64,000 nucleotides of DNA from Siniperca chuatsi (GCF_020085105.1 NC_058059.1:22612542-22676541), one strand, 5' to 3'; positions 43,135 through 56,360 are shown, counted from the first letter of the stretch. The notes: generated from the letters alone by a model not told the origin. Translations and numbers: made by a program.

Positions 43135-44050
43135 GGAAATATGATAAAAGGGTTGCATGTGTAGGATTTGATAAGAAATGTGACTGCTGCTCACAAAGTG
43201 TCCGACAGTCAACGGCCTACAGGCTGGAATGAATGCTGAATATACCTTTAGCATTTGTAGCAAAATCATCATGTCAAGAGAAAAATCAGAGTTTAAGAGA
43301 AAGACATCTGATGCCCTATTTTTTTCACAAATTTAAAAACCATAAAATCATTTTCAGACAAATGATTATTATATATTTCATCTTTGATCGCAGGCAAATA
43401 CCCCTAGAAAGATGCTTTGTTTTACCAGTTTATCAAGAATTTATGACAATTCTATTGTATTCATATTACAGTTATTTAAAATTAGAAAAAGTCTGTGAAT
43501 GAGAACTTGACGTCTTGACGATATCTCAATTATAGAATCAAATGCAACATAAATAACCGCATTTATTGTTCGCTGAAGAGGATTTCTAAAACGAGCCTCT
43601 ATATTTGCTCTATATCATGGTATTTGTCATTGGATTGGCTTTCTTCAGAATTGCAGTACAGCCTCACAGAACTGCTGGCATGGCTGTAGACTTTTAGCCC
43701 CACTCTGCTACTTGTATTTATGGTCTGTAGGTTATGATATAATATATATGCAGCACTTTGCTACCCGTTTCTAAAAAGGCGGAGCACACGAGATGCACCA
43801 CTGCTGCTGAGGCAGAATATGTTGTTAGGCAAAGTCGCAGCCTTATAATGGTGGATTAGAAGTTGTCATGTTTCTCTACTTTTCTGTACTCTTGCCATCT
43901 ACATTTCCAGTTTTTCCAGTTTTGCTTTTGTTCAGTAGCCTACCTTTTTTGATTCTGATTTAACATTAGGGCCTTGCTACGACAGTCTCTGTGTTTCCTG
44001 AATAATTAGACTGGAGAAACATGACATGCTGAATCCACTCTCCTGTCTCC
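43135..44050. other. Intergenic, right flank of the Polinton relic
   Basis: AT-rich without supported genes. 43640-43700 has TACAGCCTCACAGAACTGCTGG and a CATGGCTGTAGACTTTTA word, probably a small piece of a dispersed repeat. No Polinton terminal repeat found. Confidence 0.4.
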
Positions 44051-44162
44051 ATGGCAACAGGTTGTGGTGGTAAAACGCGGCTTGACATCAGCACATGCCT
44101 GATCACACACACAAACAGACACATATTCAAAAGTGAATCCACTCAAGCATATGCCTACATCT

Positions 44163-44209
44163 CACACACACACACACACACACAGACATGCACACACACA
44201 CACACACAA
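44163..44209 (+). repeat. (CA)n microsatellite
   Basis: Two CA runs separated by GACATG. Confidence 0.9.
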
Positions 44210-44989
44210 TTGCACACAAATACACGCATACAGCACAAACATACACATATACACTTTATGTCAACTATGGTCACTATACTCTTGCTAGAAAGATTTGTGT
44301 ATGTGTATTCAGGAGTTGATAGAGCATTTGCTTTGGCACCTCACATATTTGCAGAGGCGTGTGGTATCCATGACGACTATTAACGATAAACTGATTTAAC
44401 GATTAACTGGAGCCCAGTAAGTAGATATGGTTTGAAATTAAAAGTATAAGACATTTGTGAAAGAAAACAGTCTATTAAACAGTATTAGACTCTACATTAT
44501 AGAAACAGATCTAGACCGACACAACAGTTCTTCACCTAGAAAATTGAGTAAATAGCAGCAACACACTCAATACACAAATGTAATTTAAAAAAAAACACAC
44601 ATCTACTTTGTTTCTGTGTAAACTTGCTGCACCCCTTTCACAGCTGTGTTGCACTTCAACCTCAGTTTGGTGTACATTTGTATATTCATGACAATATGAA
44701 AAAACATTTAATAAAGGCTTTTGATATTTTTATAATGTGTACAGGATCCATACATCGCACATAAGCAAACTTGACCATCTAATTCACAGTATTGATTTCC
44801 TTTTGCTGTTGATAACTCAGTGCTTTGAGTTAAAACTATTTATATATCTATGTTCTTAATAAGTTGATCAGACTTGCTGTAAAAAAAAATAACACTGTGT
44901 GATTTACTGCAAACAGCAGCACAGCTTCACTGTGGAGTTTAAACAAAAGCATCCTTTCATCTGCATCATCTTCATCCAATAAGACTATC

Positions 44990-45030
44990 TTTTCTTTTCT
45001 TTTCTTTTCTTTTCTTTTCTTTTCTTTTTT
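44990..45030 (+). repeat. (TTTTC)8 microsatellite
   Basis: Pentanucleotide TTTTC repeated without interruption. Confidence 0.92.
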
Positions 45031-45759
45031 ATTTAGTTATGTAAATGATTAGTACAAGAATTGTTTTTGTTTCCACCTGTTGAACATTTAGGCCAAAGTG
45101 AATGAGGCAGTAACCCGTAGGCGCTAGGACCCTGTGGGCTAACATCTTTTCAGGTTAGATAAATGTGTAGTTGCCACACACACACACACATACACACGCA
45201 CACACGATGCTGCCTTCACATGCTGCAAGTGCGGTTGCTTCTAATTTTGGTGTGTGAAGCCATATGCTTAAAAAGGTAAATATAATGGTAATATGTGAAT
45301 TAAAGGTTTATTTATAATTTTTTGTTGTAAGCCGTATGGAGCAGAGTGCAATGTACTGTTCTCAAAAATGTTAAAGATTCACTTCCTAGCACTATTAAAC
45401 AGTACAAAAATAGTGAGTGCATCTTTAAAGAATCCATATTCCATACTTTTCATGGTTTGTGAAAACACTGTCAAAACATACTGGATATATAAATAAATGC
45501 ATGCTGAAAACAAGACTGCTTGGCCAAATGGCAGCATCCGTTGTGTGCCATCCATTTTAACTTTATAATAAATCTGTGATGTTTCATTTACAAACAAAAC
45601 CTTAGACACACACAGACATAGGCTACTGTTCTTTTTAAGGATTGTAGAAAAAACATATTTTAGGCCTACATAGTTGGTGAGTTCAGCAAGGGAGAGTCAT
45701 TAAAAGAACAAGTTTGAAATAGTGAGAAATATTATTATTATTATTATCATTATTATTAG

Positions 45760-46090
45760 GCCTATTCACTTTCTTGCCAAGTGCTGGATGAGAAGGTTGA
45801 TACCACTCCTGTACATGTTTGGTAAATGTTATAGCCAGGACACAGTTAGCTTAGCTTAGCATACAGACTGGAGGTAGGTGGGAAACAGCTAGCCCGGCTC
45901 TGTCCAAAAGTAACAAAATACACCTGCAAGCACCTTTAAGCTCATTAATTAACACATTATAACTCATTTGTTTAATCTGTTCAAAAACAGAAGCGTAAAA
46001 AGCGACACTTAATTTAGCAGTAGGCCTAACTTCCGGGAGTCTAGATTTCCCGCTAGGAGCTAGTAGGCGGATTTTGTTCTGTTTCCCCCC
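45760..46090 (+). repeat. Teleost interspersed repeat (TTAGCTTAGCTTAGCAT family)
   Basis: CACTTTCTTGCCAAGTGC, GTTAGCTTAGCTTAGCATAC, CAGCTAGCCCGGCTCTGTCC and AGCTCATTAATTAACACATT. Same family as 1318-1560. It ends about 290 nt before the candidate exon at 46380. Confidence 0.6.
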
Positions 46091-46379
46091 TGCTTCCAAT
46101 CCTTATGCTATCAAGCTGTCTCCTGGTTGTAAATATAGCCTACTAATAAATGTTAATAAAAAGCTGGCCTGCCAATAAGATATTAATTCCAACCAGTGCT
46201 GAAGAAACAAGGACAAATGTTTGTAGGGTATAGCCCTGTAACGATTGTTCCAAATGTAACAGTGGCGGGAAAAGTTGTGCTTATAAAATAACACTCAGGA
46301 TAAAATTATTCGTAAACAAAACTTCCTCTGCAACGGCATTAAATCATCAAGCATATGGAAGCGCCCGTTTGATATCAAT

Positions 46380-46722
46380 TGAGAAATCCGAGTTTCCGAC
46401 GAGTCCCTGAAGGCGGCAGGAGCGTCAACCCTCCACCCCTCGAGGAAGCCGAGCTACATCCATCAGACTCGTTGGACTCTCGGAGGTACGCTCGAGCGCT
46501 CCTCAGGCTGCACCCCACCAAAGCACTCCACCGGGCCGTCACACCGAGCTCCGGGCAGGTTTGGGAAACTCTGCGCGGATTTTCCTCTCCATCAGGACTG
46601 TGGGAGAGATGCGACGTCTCGGAGGAGGAGGAGGAGACGAACTGGCCAGGCAGCAGCAGCAGCAGCAGCAGCAGCAGACACCTGAGAGGAGGATCTGAGT
46701 TTGTTTCTGTAACGTCAAAGAA
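46380..46722 (+). promoter_or_regulatory. Candidate promoter-proximal 5' exon (GC-rich, strong splice donor)
   Basis: A GC- and CpG-rich island in AT-rich surroundings, with a CAG run at 46650-46677, ends at a near-perfect donor (AAAG|GTAAGT at 46723). A long frame is open through it but has no upstream ATG in good context and no known domain, so it is more likely 5' UTR than coding. It fits the first exon of a plus-strand gene with long introns, possibly the one whose signal peptide may be coded at 62926. Inference only. Confidence 0.45.
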
Positions 46723-46859
46723 AGGTAAGTGCCAAAGAGAAACGAAAGAAACGTTAATCCTCCAGGCACGGGTCGAGATGGTTGTTTGGTCGTTGTTTAT
46801 TGGTGCGTTTCCGTGTTACTTGTCTTTTCCAGCATCAGTAGAAGGCAGGCGGTATGAGT

Positions 46860-49800
46860 CATAGCCCGGCGCAGGGCTGCTGGAGTATCTGAGGAGCAAA
46901 GTGTCTGCAGCCTCCAAACCCACAGTCCTTTATCAGCCGCTGCACATGCAAAGCGCTGCACCTCTGTGCTGTTTAGGCATATTGCTGCGTAGCCTTCTGT
47001 GTGTGTGTGTGTGTGTGTGTGGACGTGATCTGTCATACATTTTGCTCTAGATTTGGCGTATAGTGTTTGTACCTGGAGTCTGTGTGGGTGTGCATGCACG
47101 TGTGTATGTGACATGATACTTCACCTGGTTGGAGTGTATGAGCCTGAAATTCATAAGGTTTTATAAGAGATTAGGTTTCTTGTCACTTAACGTCTACTTT
47201 TGGTCTGGAGCTGTTTTTGATGGTTTAGTGTAGGCCCCTTAGTTCCAAGGAAGGGAAATCTTAATGCTACAACATACAATGATATTTTAGACACCAGTGT
47301 GCTTCCAACTTTGGCGGATGGTTCTAAATACTAAGATACCCATGAGCCTCAGCTGTCATTGCAGTAGAGAAGAAGCCAGTCAGAGGCACAGATTAGAAAC
47401 TGAATCTAAATAAAAGCTGAGTAACTGTAAATGATCTGGATGGAACTCAATAGTGAATATAGAAAGGGACATTAGCAAAAAATTACAAATAAGACCTGTT
47501 TGATTTTCTATAAAAATTGAAGGTTGTGTACTGTATGTAAAGGGAGGAGGCCTGTAGAGTTGGTTATTGACAAAAAAGGGGCCATAATAGCTCATGGGGC
47601 CTGATTGCAAATTTTCTTCTAAAAAAAAAAAGGAGATTGTGCATGCAGTGGGAAATGTATCGACAGAAATTTGAAAAGCTCCCTTGGTTCATTAGTATGC
47701 ACTTTTGAGAAGGTCCCTAACTTTAGCTCATCAGTTTCCTGTCTTCTGTTAAGTCACGCACAGTCTCGTGCATAAATGTCGTATCACGAGGTAAAAATAA
47801 CACCCGTGGAACATCAGCCAAGCTTCATATCAAATATTTCTGCAGAAATTCAAATGTTTTTCGTATCTGTTCCGAGCGCATTATCTAAGTCTGAATAATG
47901 TTTTTGTATTTGGTTACACCCATAGAGTCTACACATGTACTCAGTCTATCAATGTGACAGAAAGCTTTGTGTTTGTATAAGATTTTTCAGCATCTTGTAA
48001 CAAATTAAATACCAGGACTTTGTCTGCACTTGTTGCTTGCTTTAAATTCACCGTAAACCGCTCAACCAGGTGTTTTCCTGAATGAGAAATACAATTTCAG
48101 CTACACACACACGCGCCAGAAGCTCCCCTGCCACTGTGACAGTAATGAATTTCTCTCTCCATCCCATAGGTAGACTCAGGGTATTTGTTGACTCATAAAT
48201 CAGTTTGTAAACAAAGATGGAAGGAGCAGAGGTAATTAGTGGAAGCAGCCTTTATTGGTTTGGTAATGCACTCCATGTCTCTTGAGCGGCTGGCAGCTTT
48301 ATTGTTTCACGTCTCCGGTATCAATCCAAGTTGATTCCCCGTTGATGGACTCATAATGGAAATTACAGATTACATTTGGCTCGTGGGGTTGTTATCTCTG
48401 CTGGTATTATTGTACACTGAAGGCCTCAGCTTCCTCAAAATCGCTATTCATTTGTTAAAATGTCATAAAAAGATGAATTAATCAACAAAATCTAAACAAA
48501 AGCCAGAGAGTTGTGGCTGCAGCATATGCACGTTGACAAGTGCTTTTTTTTTCTTCAGTTTTTACTACTCTCATGTCCATGTCACCCTACAGCAGCTCTG
48601 CCCGATGCTGCATTCAAGTCCTGTCAGATTTATTGTAAATACAACCTACTGGTATTGAAGAACTGTTCACATCAGCCCCTTAGTGCTCTGGCCCCCAACC
48701 TTTTTGTCTCGTTTAAAGCCAAGTAATGTGTACTTGTGAGTCTTTGTCTCAGGTTGCGTATGTCTGTGAAGTCTTGAGCAGTTAAACTAACTAAACTAAC
48801 TAAAGAGTAATTTTTACTTCTCGGGCTGAACAACTGATCAAAATCTTATCGAAATCGTTATATGGCCAAGTGCAATATCCAAATCTCAGAAGCTGCCATT
48901 TTTTGATAAAGGTACAATGTGTGACAAAACAGCATTATAATGAAATACTGTAGTGCTGCAGATATGCCCTGGCTTACAAATCTTGTTCTCCTGATGTAAG
49001 AAAACATTTTTGTTTGGTACATAGCCCAACAAATGTAACAGCATCATTATTTTAATAGTTTTTTCAGTGAAAATGAAAATTGTGATGCAAAAATGATCAT
49101 TCCCACTAATGGTGAATCATATCGTAATATCTGTAATAAATATAAAAATAATAAATATGTTTTTGTTTTTTTTTACCATATTGTGCAGCCTTGTTTCCTT
49201 CTCAGACTGTTTCACTGTAACTGTTTTTAGAAGAAGCGTAGAGTTTTTAGAGTATAAGTCTGTCACAGGGATGTTTGCACATTACACCTTGCAACACCCG
49301 ATGCTGAGAAGAGCCTGCAGGCAGACTCTGCAGGGGGGGCTGACACTTACCATCATATCACATATTGAAACTACTGGCCGCTTAATTTGTGGTGAACCTG
49401 TGGTTCATTTGCTCACACTGCTGCATAAAATGCATGTATGAATAATCAGATTACTTATGTTCCATACTGTACAAACGCCACACCTGGATAGGACTCATAA
49501 CTGAGATATATGACAGCCTACTATGTGCGCGGGTGCGTCCTCAACTCCAGTCATGTAGTCAGTAAGTTAAAAGAGGATTATAATGATAAACAATGACCTA
49601 CACTCTGAAATTAGAATGAAAGTAATTGTTGTCCACATGATCGAAATCGGGATCAACCCAGGCTTTTTATTTATTAATACGTATTGGCTATAAATCCAGA
49701 TGTTTCCTCCTGGAATTACAGTTGTCAAAAGCTTTCAGTGAGTGAATGATGGTGTGTGAATGAAGTGAATGGCCGTTTTGCGTCTATTTCAGTTTTGTTG

Positions 49801-50440
49801 AAAACGTTTGCTAAAGCTGAGGTTGAAGATGAATCCCATCCAGACCTTCCTGCAAAAGATCAACACTGGCATTCTCTCTCAGATATAAATATAGGACATC
49901 ATAGCAGGTTATTCTTTTTAAATGTAGAGCTATTTGGCTGTAAAACATATCTAAATTACATCACTGATTTTAACGCAGGCCTGAAGTGTGCATTGTAAGT
50001 TTGTATGTAGAATTAAAATGAATATTGGATCATAAAACGTGGTCAGGACAGCCATAAGTGAAACTCTGACACTGAATACCTGCAGCTCAGTACAGAAATG
50101 CCAGAGACAGTCTGAGATGTGGGGCCGTCAAACACACTCCTGCAGACACAGACCACCAGAAACCTGGATAATGTTAGAATCATACATGTTATGTTCCATA
50201 TCATATCCGAACACAATTAAAAACAGGATAAGACACAAGTTGAATAAAGTTTAAAATAAAATATTATATTATATATAAGTATTGTTATAAAATAATAATG
50301 AAATCATACTGAAAAGATCAATCCCCTCAGGGGTGCAAGTGTCTCAACTAGTGCATCAAAATGTCCAGAAACGGCCCTGGGTAACTGTTTCGAAAAAGCC
50401 TGAAAAAATGAATATTTTGTGCAGCAGAAATCTTTTTTCT
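46860..50440. other. Long gene-free stretch
   Basis: No supported gene. It holds a TG run at 46999-47020 and scattered A/T tracts. 48230-48480 has higher complexity and few repeats and might be a conserved non-coding element. Confidence 0.4.
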
Positions 50441-50469
50441 GAACAACCCCTCAGATTTACTTTGTGCGG

Positions 50470-51150
50470 AGCCCTGGAGTGGCCATAGAGAGAGAGAAAA
50501 AATATATATCGAGGCCATGCTTTACTACATCGAGCACACAGAATGTTATTGCGTGCGCACAAGATACAATTCGTTCCCACGTTTTGATTAATTTGTGGGC
50601 ATGAGATAAGTGTATATACAGAGAGCCAGCACAATATATATCAGAGCTAAAACATAAAGGCAATGTTGAAATGACGTCTATTGCTCAGTGAGTAGTTTAC
50701 TAGATTAGGATATCAATCACCATGTGTTCGCTACAGTAGAGCTTTATTAACAGCTAATGGGCTTAATGGAGTTACATCATGGTACATTCTTTAAAATCAC
50801 AGGCCTAATTATGCCAAACGTGTTTTGCGCACCCACATATTCTTACACGTGGATGCAGTGAGCTACCAAGCCTATGTTGAGCGCATAGGTAGGCTATCAA
50901 CATGCAACTACGGTCCATCTTAATCCAAGTATACCCACCGTGCATAAAGACGCACGCAACTCCTTCATTCATTTCAACTTGTGCCCACGCATTAACCAAA
51001 AAGGTGGAAACAATTTGTATCTTCTTGTGCGCATGAATAATCAAAATGTGGGAACGAATTGTATCTTGTGCGCATGCAATAGCATTTCGAGCGCTCGATG
51101 TAGTAAAACGTGGCCTTGGTATATATATATTTTCTCTCTATGGCTCCTTA
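50470..51150. mobile_element. Foldback element with about 110-nt inverted repeats
   Basis: Left arm about 50477-50590 (CCATAGAGAGAGAG ... GAGGCCATGCTTTACTACATCGAG ... GCGCACAAGATACAATTCGTTCCCACG) recurs inverted at about 51035-51145 (GGGAACGAATTGTATCTTGTGCGC ... CTCGATGTAGTAAAACGTGGCC ... CTCTCTATGG). The spacer is about 440 nt and has a further diverged piece (TTTGTATCTTCTTGTGCGCATG). No ORF; non-autonomous. Confidence 0.75.
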
Positions 51151-51179
51151 GCCTTGCAACCCCAGGTTGGGAAACACCG

Positions 51180-52240
51180 TCTTACTAGTAATTCCCATTT
51201 CACTTTTCATTCATGTACAGTTTATTGTTCCAATTTCTTCTCAACCAAAATCTCCTCCTCTTCTTCCATTCCCCCCTCCATCCTGCTCTGTCTGCCACCT
51301 CAACTTCCTACAGAGGGCTCCTGAATGATAACAGTCTGACTGAGATACCAATCTGGAGTCCTAGTCAAACTATTTGTACATGTTCAGGCCTGTAGACCTT
51401 TCATTCCATTATCATTTAGTTTTCATGAGGTGTATCAGCAGTTTCAGTGGTAATGTTTAAAAATCCAGTTGTACTTTTGAGGTTTATCCAGAGGGAATTA
51501 CAGCCCGTGAGAATACAGGTTAGGTGTTTTGCTGTGATGATTCTCTGTGACCTTTTAACTCTGGTATGGCTCTCCCTAAGCAGTTTGCCCTTTTCTTCTT
51601 GCTCTCTGTCTTTCTCTCTTTGTCACAGCCTCTCTCTCCTCCTCCTGCCACCCACCTGCAGTGTATTGACCAGAACCAGCAGGATTCAGCCTTCCTAAGA
51701 TGATTAATGCATAGATAAGATTTCCACCTGATAGCGAGGGCCTGATTGCAGTAACACTCCTTTCCAAGTCAAGCATGGTGTGTGTCCTTTCCTGTCAGCA
51801 GAATTGAGTTTTAGTGATAAATATGTTTCTTGGCAGCAATAATTTCGTAAAGCTAATGAGCTAATTCACAAACCAGAGCTGGAATGAATAAATGCTGGTC
51901 ACTATAAACTTAGTGACCAGTTGGAGCTGGGATTTTTCACACCAGACGAGAAATATTCCGATTTTGATGGTTCTGAGTCTACTGTTGCCCTGAATGTCAC
52001 CCGCTTTTACACGCCATGCTGTAGAGCCTCCAAATTCTCAAAAGATGGTATTTTTAAAATCTTGCGAATAAAATATTATGTTGTACGTGCAAGCTATTAT
52101 CTATTAAAGACTATACAGCTTTAGAGCATTACATTCTCAGGGAAGATGCATAATTATAGATGGCTGTTTACAGAATGCTAAGAAAATGTAACAAAAATAA
52201 GAAGTATACAGCCTAATATTTGTCTCAGTAGTTGGTGGTG
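51180..52240. other. Gene-free stretch
   Basis: No supported gene or recognised element. Contains pyrimidine-rich patches (51240-51310, 51590-51660). Confidence 0.4.
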
Positions 52241-52420
52241 ACCAAACCAGAGCTAAAAGGAAAGTGAATGTTGGACTTACTTTCATCAGTGGGACACATT
52301 TTGAGGCTGTTGATGCCCTATAACTGCTGAATGTGTAAATAAACAACTGTTTGCTAACAAGTTTGTGTTTACAGCTTGTGTCCGCTGCCCCCCAGTGACA
52401 AATCAGTTAATGTTTAAAAT
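52240..52420 (+). repeat. Fragment of the foldback repeat family
   Basis: ACCAAACCAGAGCTAAAAGGA, AGTGAATGTTGGACTTAC and GCTTGTGTCCGCTGCCCCCC match parts of 10575-10990 and of the right arm near 27000. Confidence 0.5.
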
Positions 52421-52700
52421 CAAGCTGAAACGATTAGTCAGTGAATTGGTTAGTAGTATTTAGCAGCAATTTTAATAATTAATTACAATTAATATATATA
52501 TAATTGTAAGTAATTTTTTCAAGCCAAAAATGTCAAAAAATCTGCTGGCTCAAGCTTCTCAAATGTGAAGATATTCTGCTTTAACTTGTCTGAAATGATA
52601 GTAAACAAAATCTTTTGGTTTAGCACTAAAACAGTCAATTCGTCAGCCTTCAAATTTTTTTGACATTTTGTAGACTACAGGATTAATTGGTTAATTGTGA
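52420..52700 (+). repeat. AT-rich teleost repeat (ATTAATCGATTA family)
   Basis: AAACGATTAGTCAGTGAATTG, GCTTCTCAAATGTGAAGAT and TTTTTGACATTTTGTAGACTAC follow the order seen in 31630-31985. Confidence 0.55.
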
Positions 52701-54120
52701 AATGTATTAAGAGATATTACAGCCTTTTGGTAAGTGTATTAATTACTGTATTGACGGCTTCTCGTGGAAAATTTTTTTGTACATCACAACATCACACATG
52801 CTATTTTATAGAAGCATTAGATAAGCAACATAGTATCTTGTTACCACAAAAAATATATCCATATACATATGATCACATATTATGGCCAGACAGAAAGCCC
52901 ATAAACAGGCATAATATTTTGATTTGGCACCATCAGTGTCACTCACTTATATCTGTAGTGACCGAAGTCAAATGCATTTTTATAATCTTTTCACAAGATT
53001 TTGACCTTCAATGCACTGTGCTCCTTACATTGTCATGTCTGACAATTATCAACACATTGATTAGGCTGTGTGTAGTACTGATACTATTAGTTGATTGATT
53101 CATGTTAATACATCAGTTTTGAAGTTGTCATGATACATGATAAATACAACTGGAAACCAGACTAGTAGATCAGTTGATAAAAAAAAAAAAATAGTTGCAG
53201 CCATATTTGTAACCAGTCCAACCCTGTGTATTGTTTTAAGCTCTCTGTAGTGTTTGTAGTTGTCTTTTGGTGTGAGGAACGAGATGGTGTGACACATTCA
53301 GGTTAACGATTTTATCTCAAGTGTCTCGCTCAGTCCAGCCAGTCAGTCTGCATAATTTACAGCCGGATAAACAGGAGAGGGGGTGAGGGAGAGAGAGGAC
53401 TTGAAAGACTTAGGATGACAAAGACTGACAACCAGAGAATACAGAAACACAGAATAATTGACTCAGAAAGTTTAATACATGGTATTCAACTGTTGAACAA
53501 ATGATATGCATAGAGATAAAATCCAAATTAAGAGCATTTATATGTGGTGGCTCAAATAAACAATTTATTGTAGCAGAAGAAGAACCAGAAAAGAGTTGCA
53601 CAACAGTTTTCATGATGTTAACCTACTCCATGTTTACTTAGGCGTGATTCCATACAAAGTCAATGAAGCGATCAGATGCGAATCCACCCCGGAGTGGCTT
53701 GAATTGATGGGAAGATGCCTCAGTGCAATTTGAAAATGTTTCAGCTTTAGCGAAAAATTCAGGCTTATCCTTGGGCTGTATGAATCTGCTTCATAAACAT
53801 ACAGAGATGAGATGAGATGAGAGGAAAAAGGAGAGAGAGTGGAGGGAAAGAACAGAAAGAAGTGGAGTTCTTGGTGAGTTCTGAGCTGAACACAAAACAA
53901 ACAGACACACTCCCACAGGCATGGTCGATGCGTCCGTCACTAGCTAGCTTAACAGCTATCGTACAATTGGTACATTGGCTGTTTGTGGCAAATAAACACA
54001 ACGATAGGTATGACTTGATTTGACAATGACACATTAACTGTTTTGTTATTTAGATTGGATGACTTTTTCTTACATGCAGCAGAAACACAAATGTAAATGC
54101 ATTTAAGAAACTTTGAAACC
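52700..54120. other. Gene-free stretch
   Basis: No supported gene. The 133-residue open frame at 52697-53098 has no domain, does not start at ATG and lies in AT-rich sequence. Confidence 0.4.
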
Positions 54121-54129
54121 CAGAATGTA

Positions 54130-54410
54130 GTTCCTGAGTAGAGCTTGACCGATAATAGACTTTTGAGGTTGATACTGATATATTGGCAAATATTATTATT
54201 ATTTTTTTAACTTAATTAGTCTTTTGGACAAACTATGTAATGGATTTGCACTTCCTAGATTAGTTCAAAAATGTATTTCAGATTTTTGTACATCATTTGT
54301 TACTTATTGGCTGACATATCTGCTGATAGGCATATATTGGCGAGAAGCTGAATTAGCTAATATTGGCCCAGCCAATTTATCAATCTAGCGCTATTCCTGA
54401 GACTATTTGG
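54130..54410. repeat. Small MITE-like repeat
   Basis: Begins AGCTTGACCGATAATAGAC and ends GCCAATTTATCAATCTAGC, loosely inverted ends, with TATTGGCAAATATT and CATATATTGGCGAG inside. This wording is typical of a fish repeat, but the match is weak. Confidence 0.4.
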
Positions 54411-55239
54411 TAAAAAATACATTCCTAAAAGTTTGCTGTGCCACAGAGAGAGACAGAGACTGATTGAAAGAGAGAGAACAGAAATCTGGGTATGACTGTA
54501 GGATCAATAATGAAGACTATTCTTCTGGACAGTAAATCAGCTTGGCAGTACATTCTCTCCCCTCAGCTGCCACTTTTATCCTCACTCATAAATACCAGGA
54601 TTACTACTACTTCTCATGACGGGGAACTCTACGCCGTGTAGTGCTGTTTTAATGATGGAGGCTAATGTTGATTTATATACAGCAGAGGCACACTCTTCTC
54701 CGAGGGATCTGTAAGATAGATAGATGCTGTTTCTCCATCCTTATGCTGTGGTCTCCGAACATCAAATCAGGCAGCAAGACTGGATAAAATGAAACTGTCT
54801 CAATCATTTTTAACTAATTGAGTTTTTTTTTTTTTAAATAAATTAATAATTAACACTTTCCCCCCATTCATTGTTACCTTTAGACTGAAATACTGCTTTA
54901 AAATTTTACTTCTCATTCCAGTTCCATGTAAGCCAGATTTACACAACTGGAATTAAATAGCTGCTTTCCTCCTTATTAGATTATAACTGAAAATAATGAC
55001 TAACCATGATAAATTTTCAGTATGTCTGCTAATGTCACCTTTTTCCCCAAACATTTCACAAGCTTTTGATAAGGTCAAAGGTCAGACAAAACAACAAACT
55101 TCCACTGTAAGTCTGGATAGCATTTACTAAATTGCTGCTTTTAATAAAGCAAAAGATTATTTACTTAGATCCATATTAGTTGTTACCTTGGCTACCCTTC
55201 CTGGGGTCCTTAATCTTACCTTCTGTTAAGATAACCTTT

Positions 55240-55858
55240 TGCCACCTGCTGTTATGCTCACAGGATGCTAGCACTATGTAGAATTTTTGTGAGAAGGCTT
55301 GCTGCTGCATTCTGCACAGCTGTAGATGGGTAATTTCTGCATCGTTTAGCAAGTAAATAAGGAATTACAGTAGTTAAGGTGGGAGGAAATGAGGATGTGG
55401 ATAAGTTGTTCAACTATGTTGTGGGGAGCATTGGTTTGACTTTGGCAATAACTCTAATTTGTAAATAGCAGAATTGAACAAGACTATTAATATGCTGATT
55501 GAAGTTGAGGTACTGATCAAAAACAACTCCCAAGTTTCTAGTTGAGTGTTTCGTGTTAGTTGTTGGTCGTCGAAGGTCTGTGGTTTGACATTGTTTAGAA
55601 ATATGATCAGTAACCAGTATTTGAGTCTTATCTGTGTGTTCAGTTGCAGGAAGTTGGAAGCCATCCTGTCCTAAATGGCAGCAGTGCAGAGAATCCAGAT
55701 TGTTACGATTTTCAGGGCTAAACGAGTCATAGAACTGGGAGTCATCGGCATAACAATGTTAGGGCACAGGGGTGAAATGGCGAGTAACGTGGCCAAGGGG
55801 CAACAGATACAAATTGAACATAGGGCCAAGGACTGAGCCCTGTGGGTCCCAGCAAACA
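55240..55858 (-). mobile_element. LINE reverse-transcriptase fragment (minus strand), 3' part of a copy with an inverted 5' part
   Basis: Minus-strand frames show [10 protein letters not shown] at the right edge, then a YADDSQFY-type catalytic block (near 55750-55730), then NTKHSTRNLGVVFDQ and SFPPTLTTVIPYL leftward, which is L2-like RT order. Frameshifted. Confidence 0.65.
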
Positions 55859-55861
55859 GTG

Positions 55862-56360
55862 TACACTTGTGTTTTGAATAGCAATTCGGCTGCAGACTTT
55901 GCTGCTACCTTCAGTGCTCATGGTTGTATTACTCAGTCCAACAATGTAAATGATATGGTTAATCAGTTTAATACTATGTGCTTGAGAACTCTGGACCAAA
56001 TAGCCCCTGCATCATGTTGTCCAACCCAAGGCCCTGGATAAATGAAAATATTAGAAAATTAAAAAGAGAATGTTGAAGAGCTGAATGTAAATAGAAAAAG
56101 TCTAAACTTCAAGTTCATCAACTCCATGTGAGGGAGTTATTATCTTAATTTAAATTCACTGGTAAAGAGTGAGAGAGACTACTTTTCCAATCTATTGGCC
56201 TCTAAAAAGTCAAGATTTCTCTTCAATACCGTCAACAGTCTAGTAAACCCTGCTCCAGCTACTGTTTGGAGACAGGCACTGTTTGCTTAGAACAGGGAAT
56301 AGCAGAAATGCAGTTTATATCAAATAAAACCATTTTATGATCTTAAATAAAGTCCCTCAA
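55862..56360 (+). mobile_element. LINE linker/RT-proximal fragment (plus strand), inverted 5' part of the same copy
   Basis: Plus-strand frames show VNDMVNQFNTMCLRTLDQIAP, then RPWINENIRKLKREC-like and, near 56190, the LINE region between endonuclease and RT. It lies directly against the oppositely oriented RT fragment. Frame broken at 56039. Confidence 0.6.

Noticed and set aside
46379..46864. 161-residue open frame
   Set aside because: Starts at TTG, runs across a strong splice donor and has poly-Ser from the CAG repeat; better read as 5' UTR exon.
52697..53098. 133-residue plus-strand open frame
   Set aside because: No ATG at its start, no domain, AT-rich surroundings.
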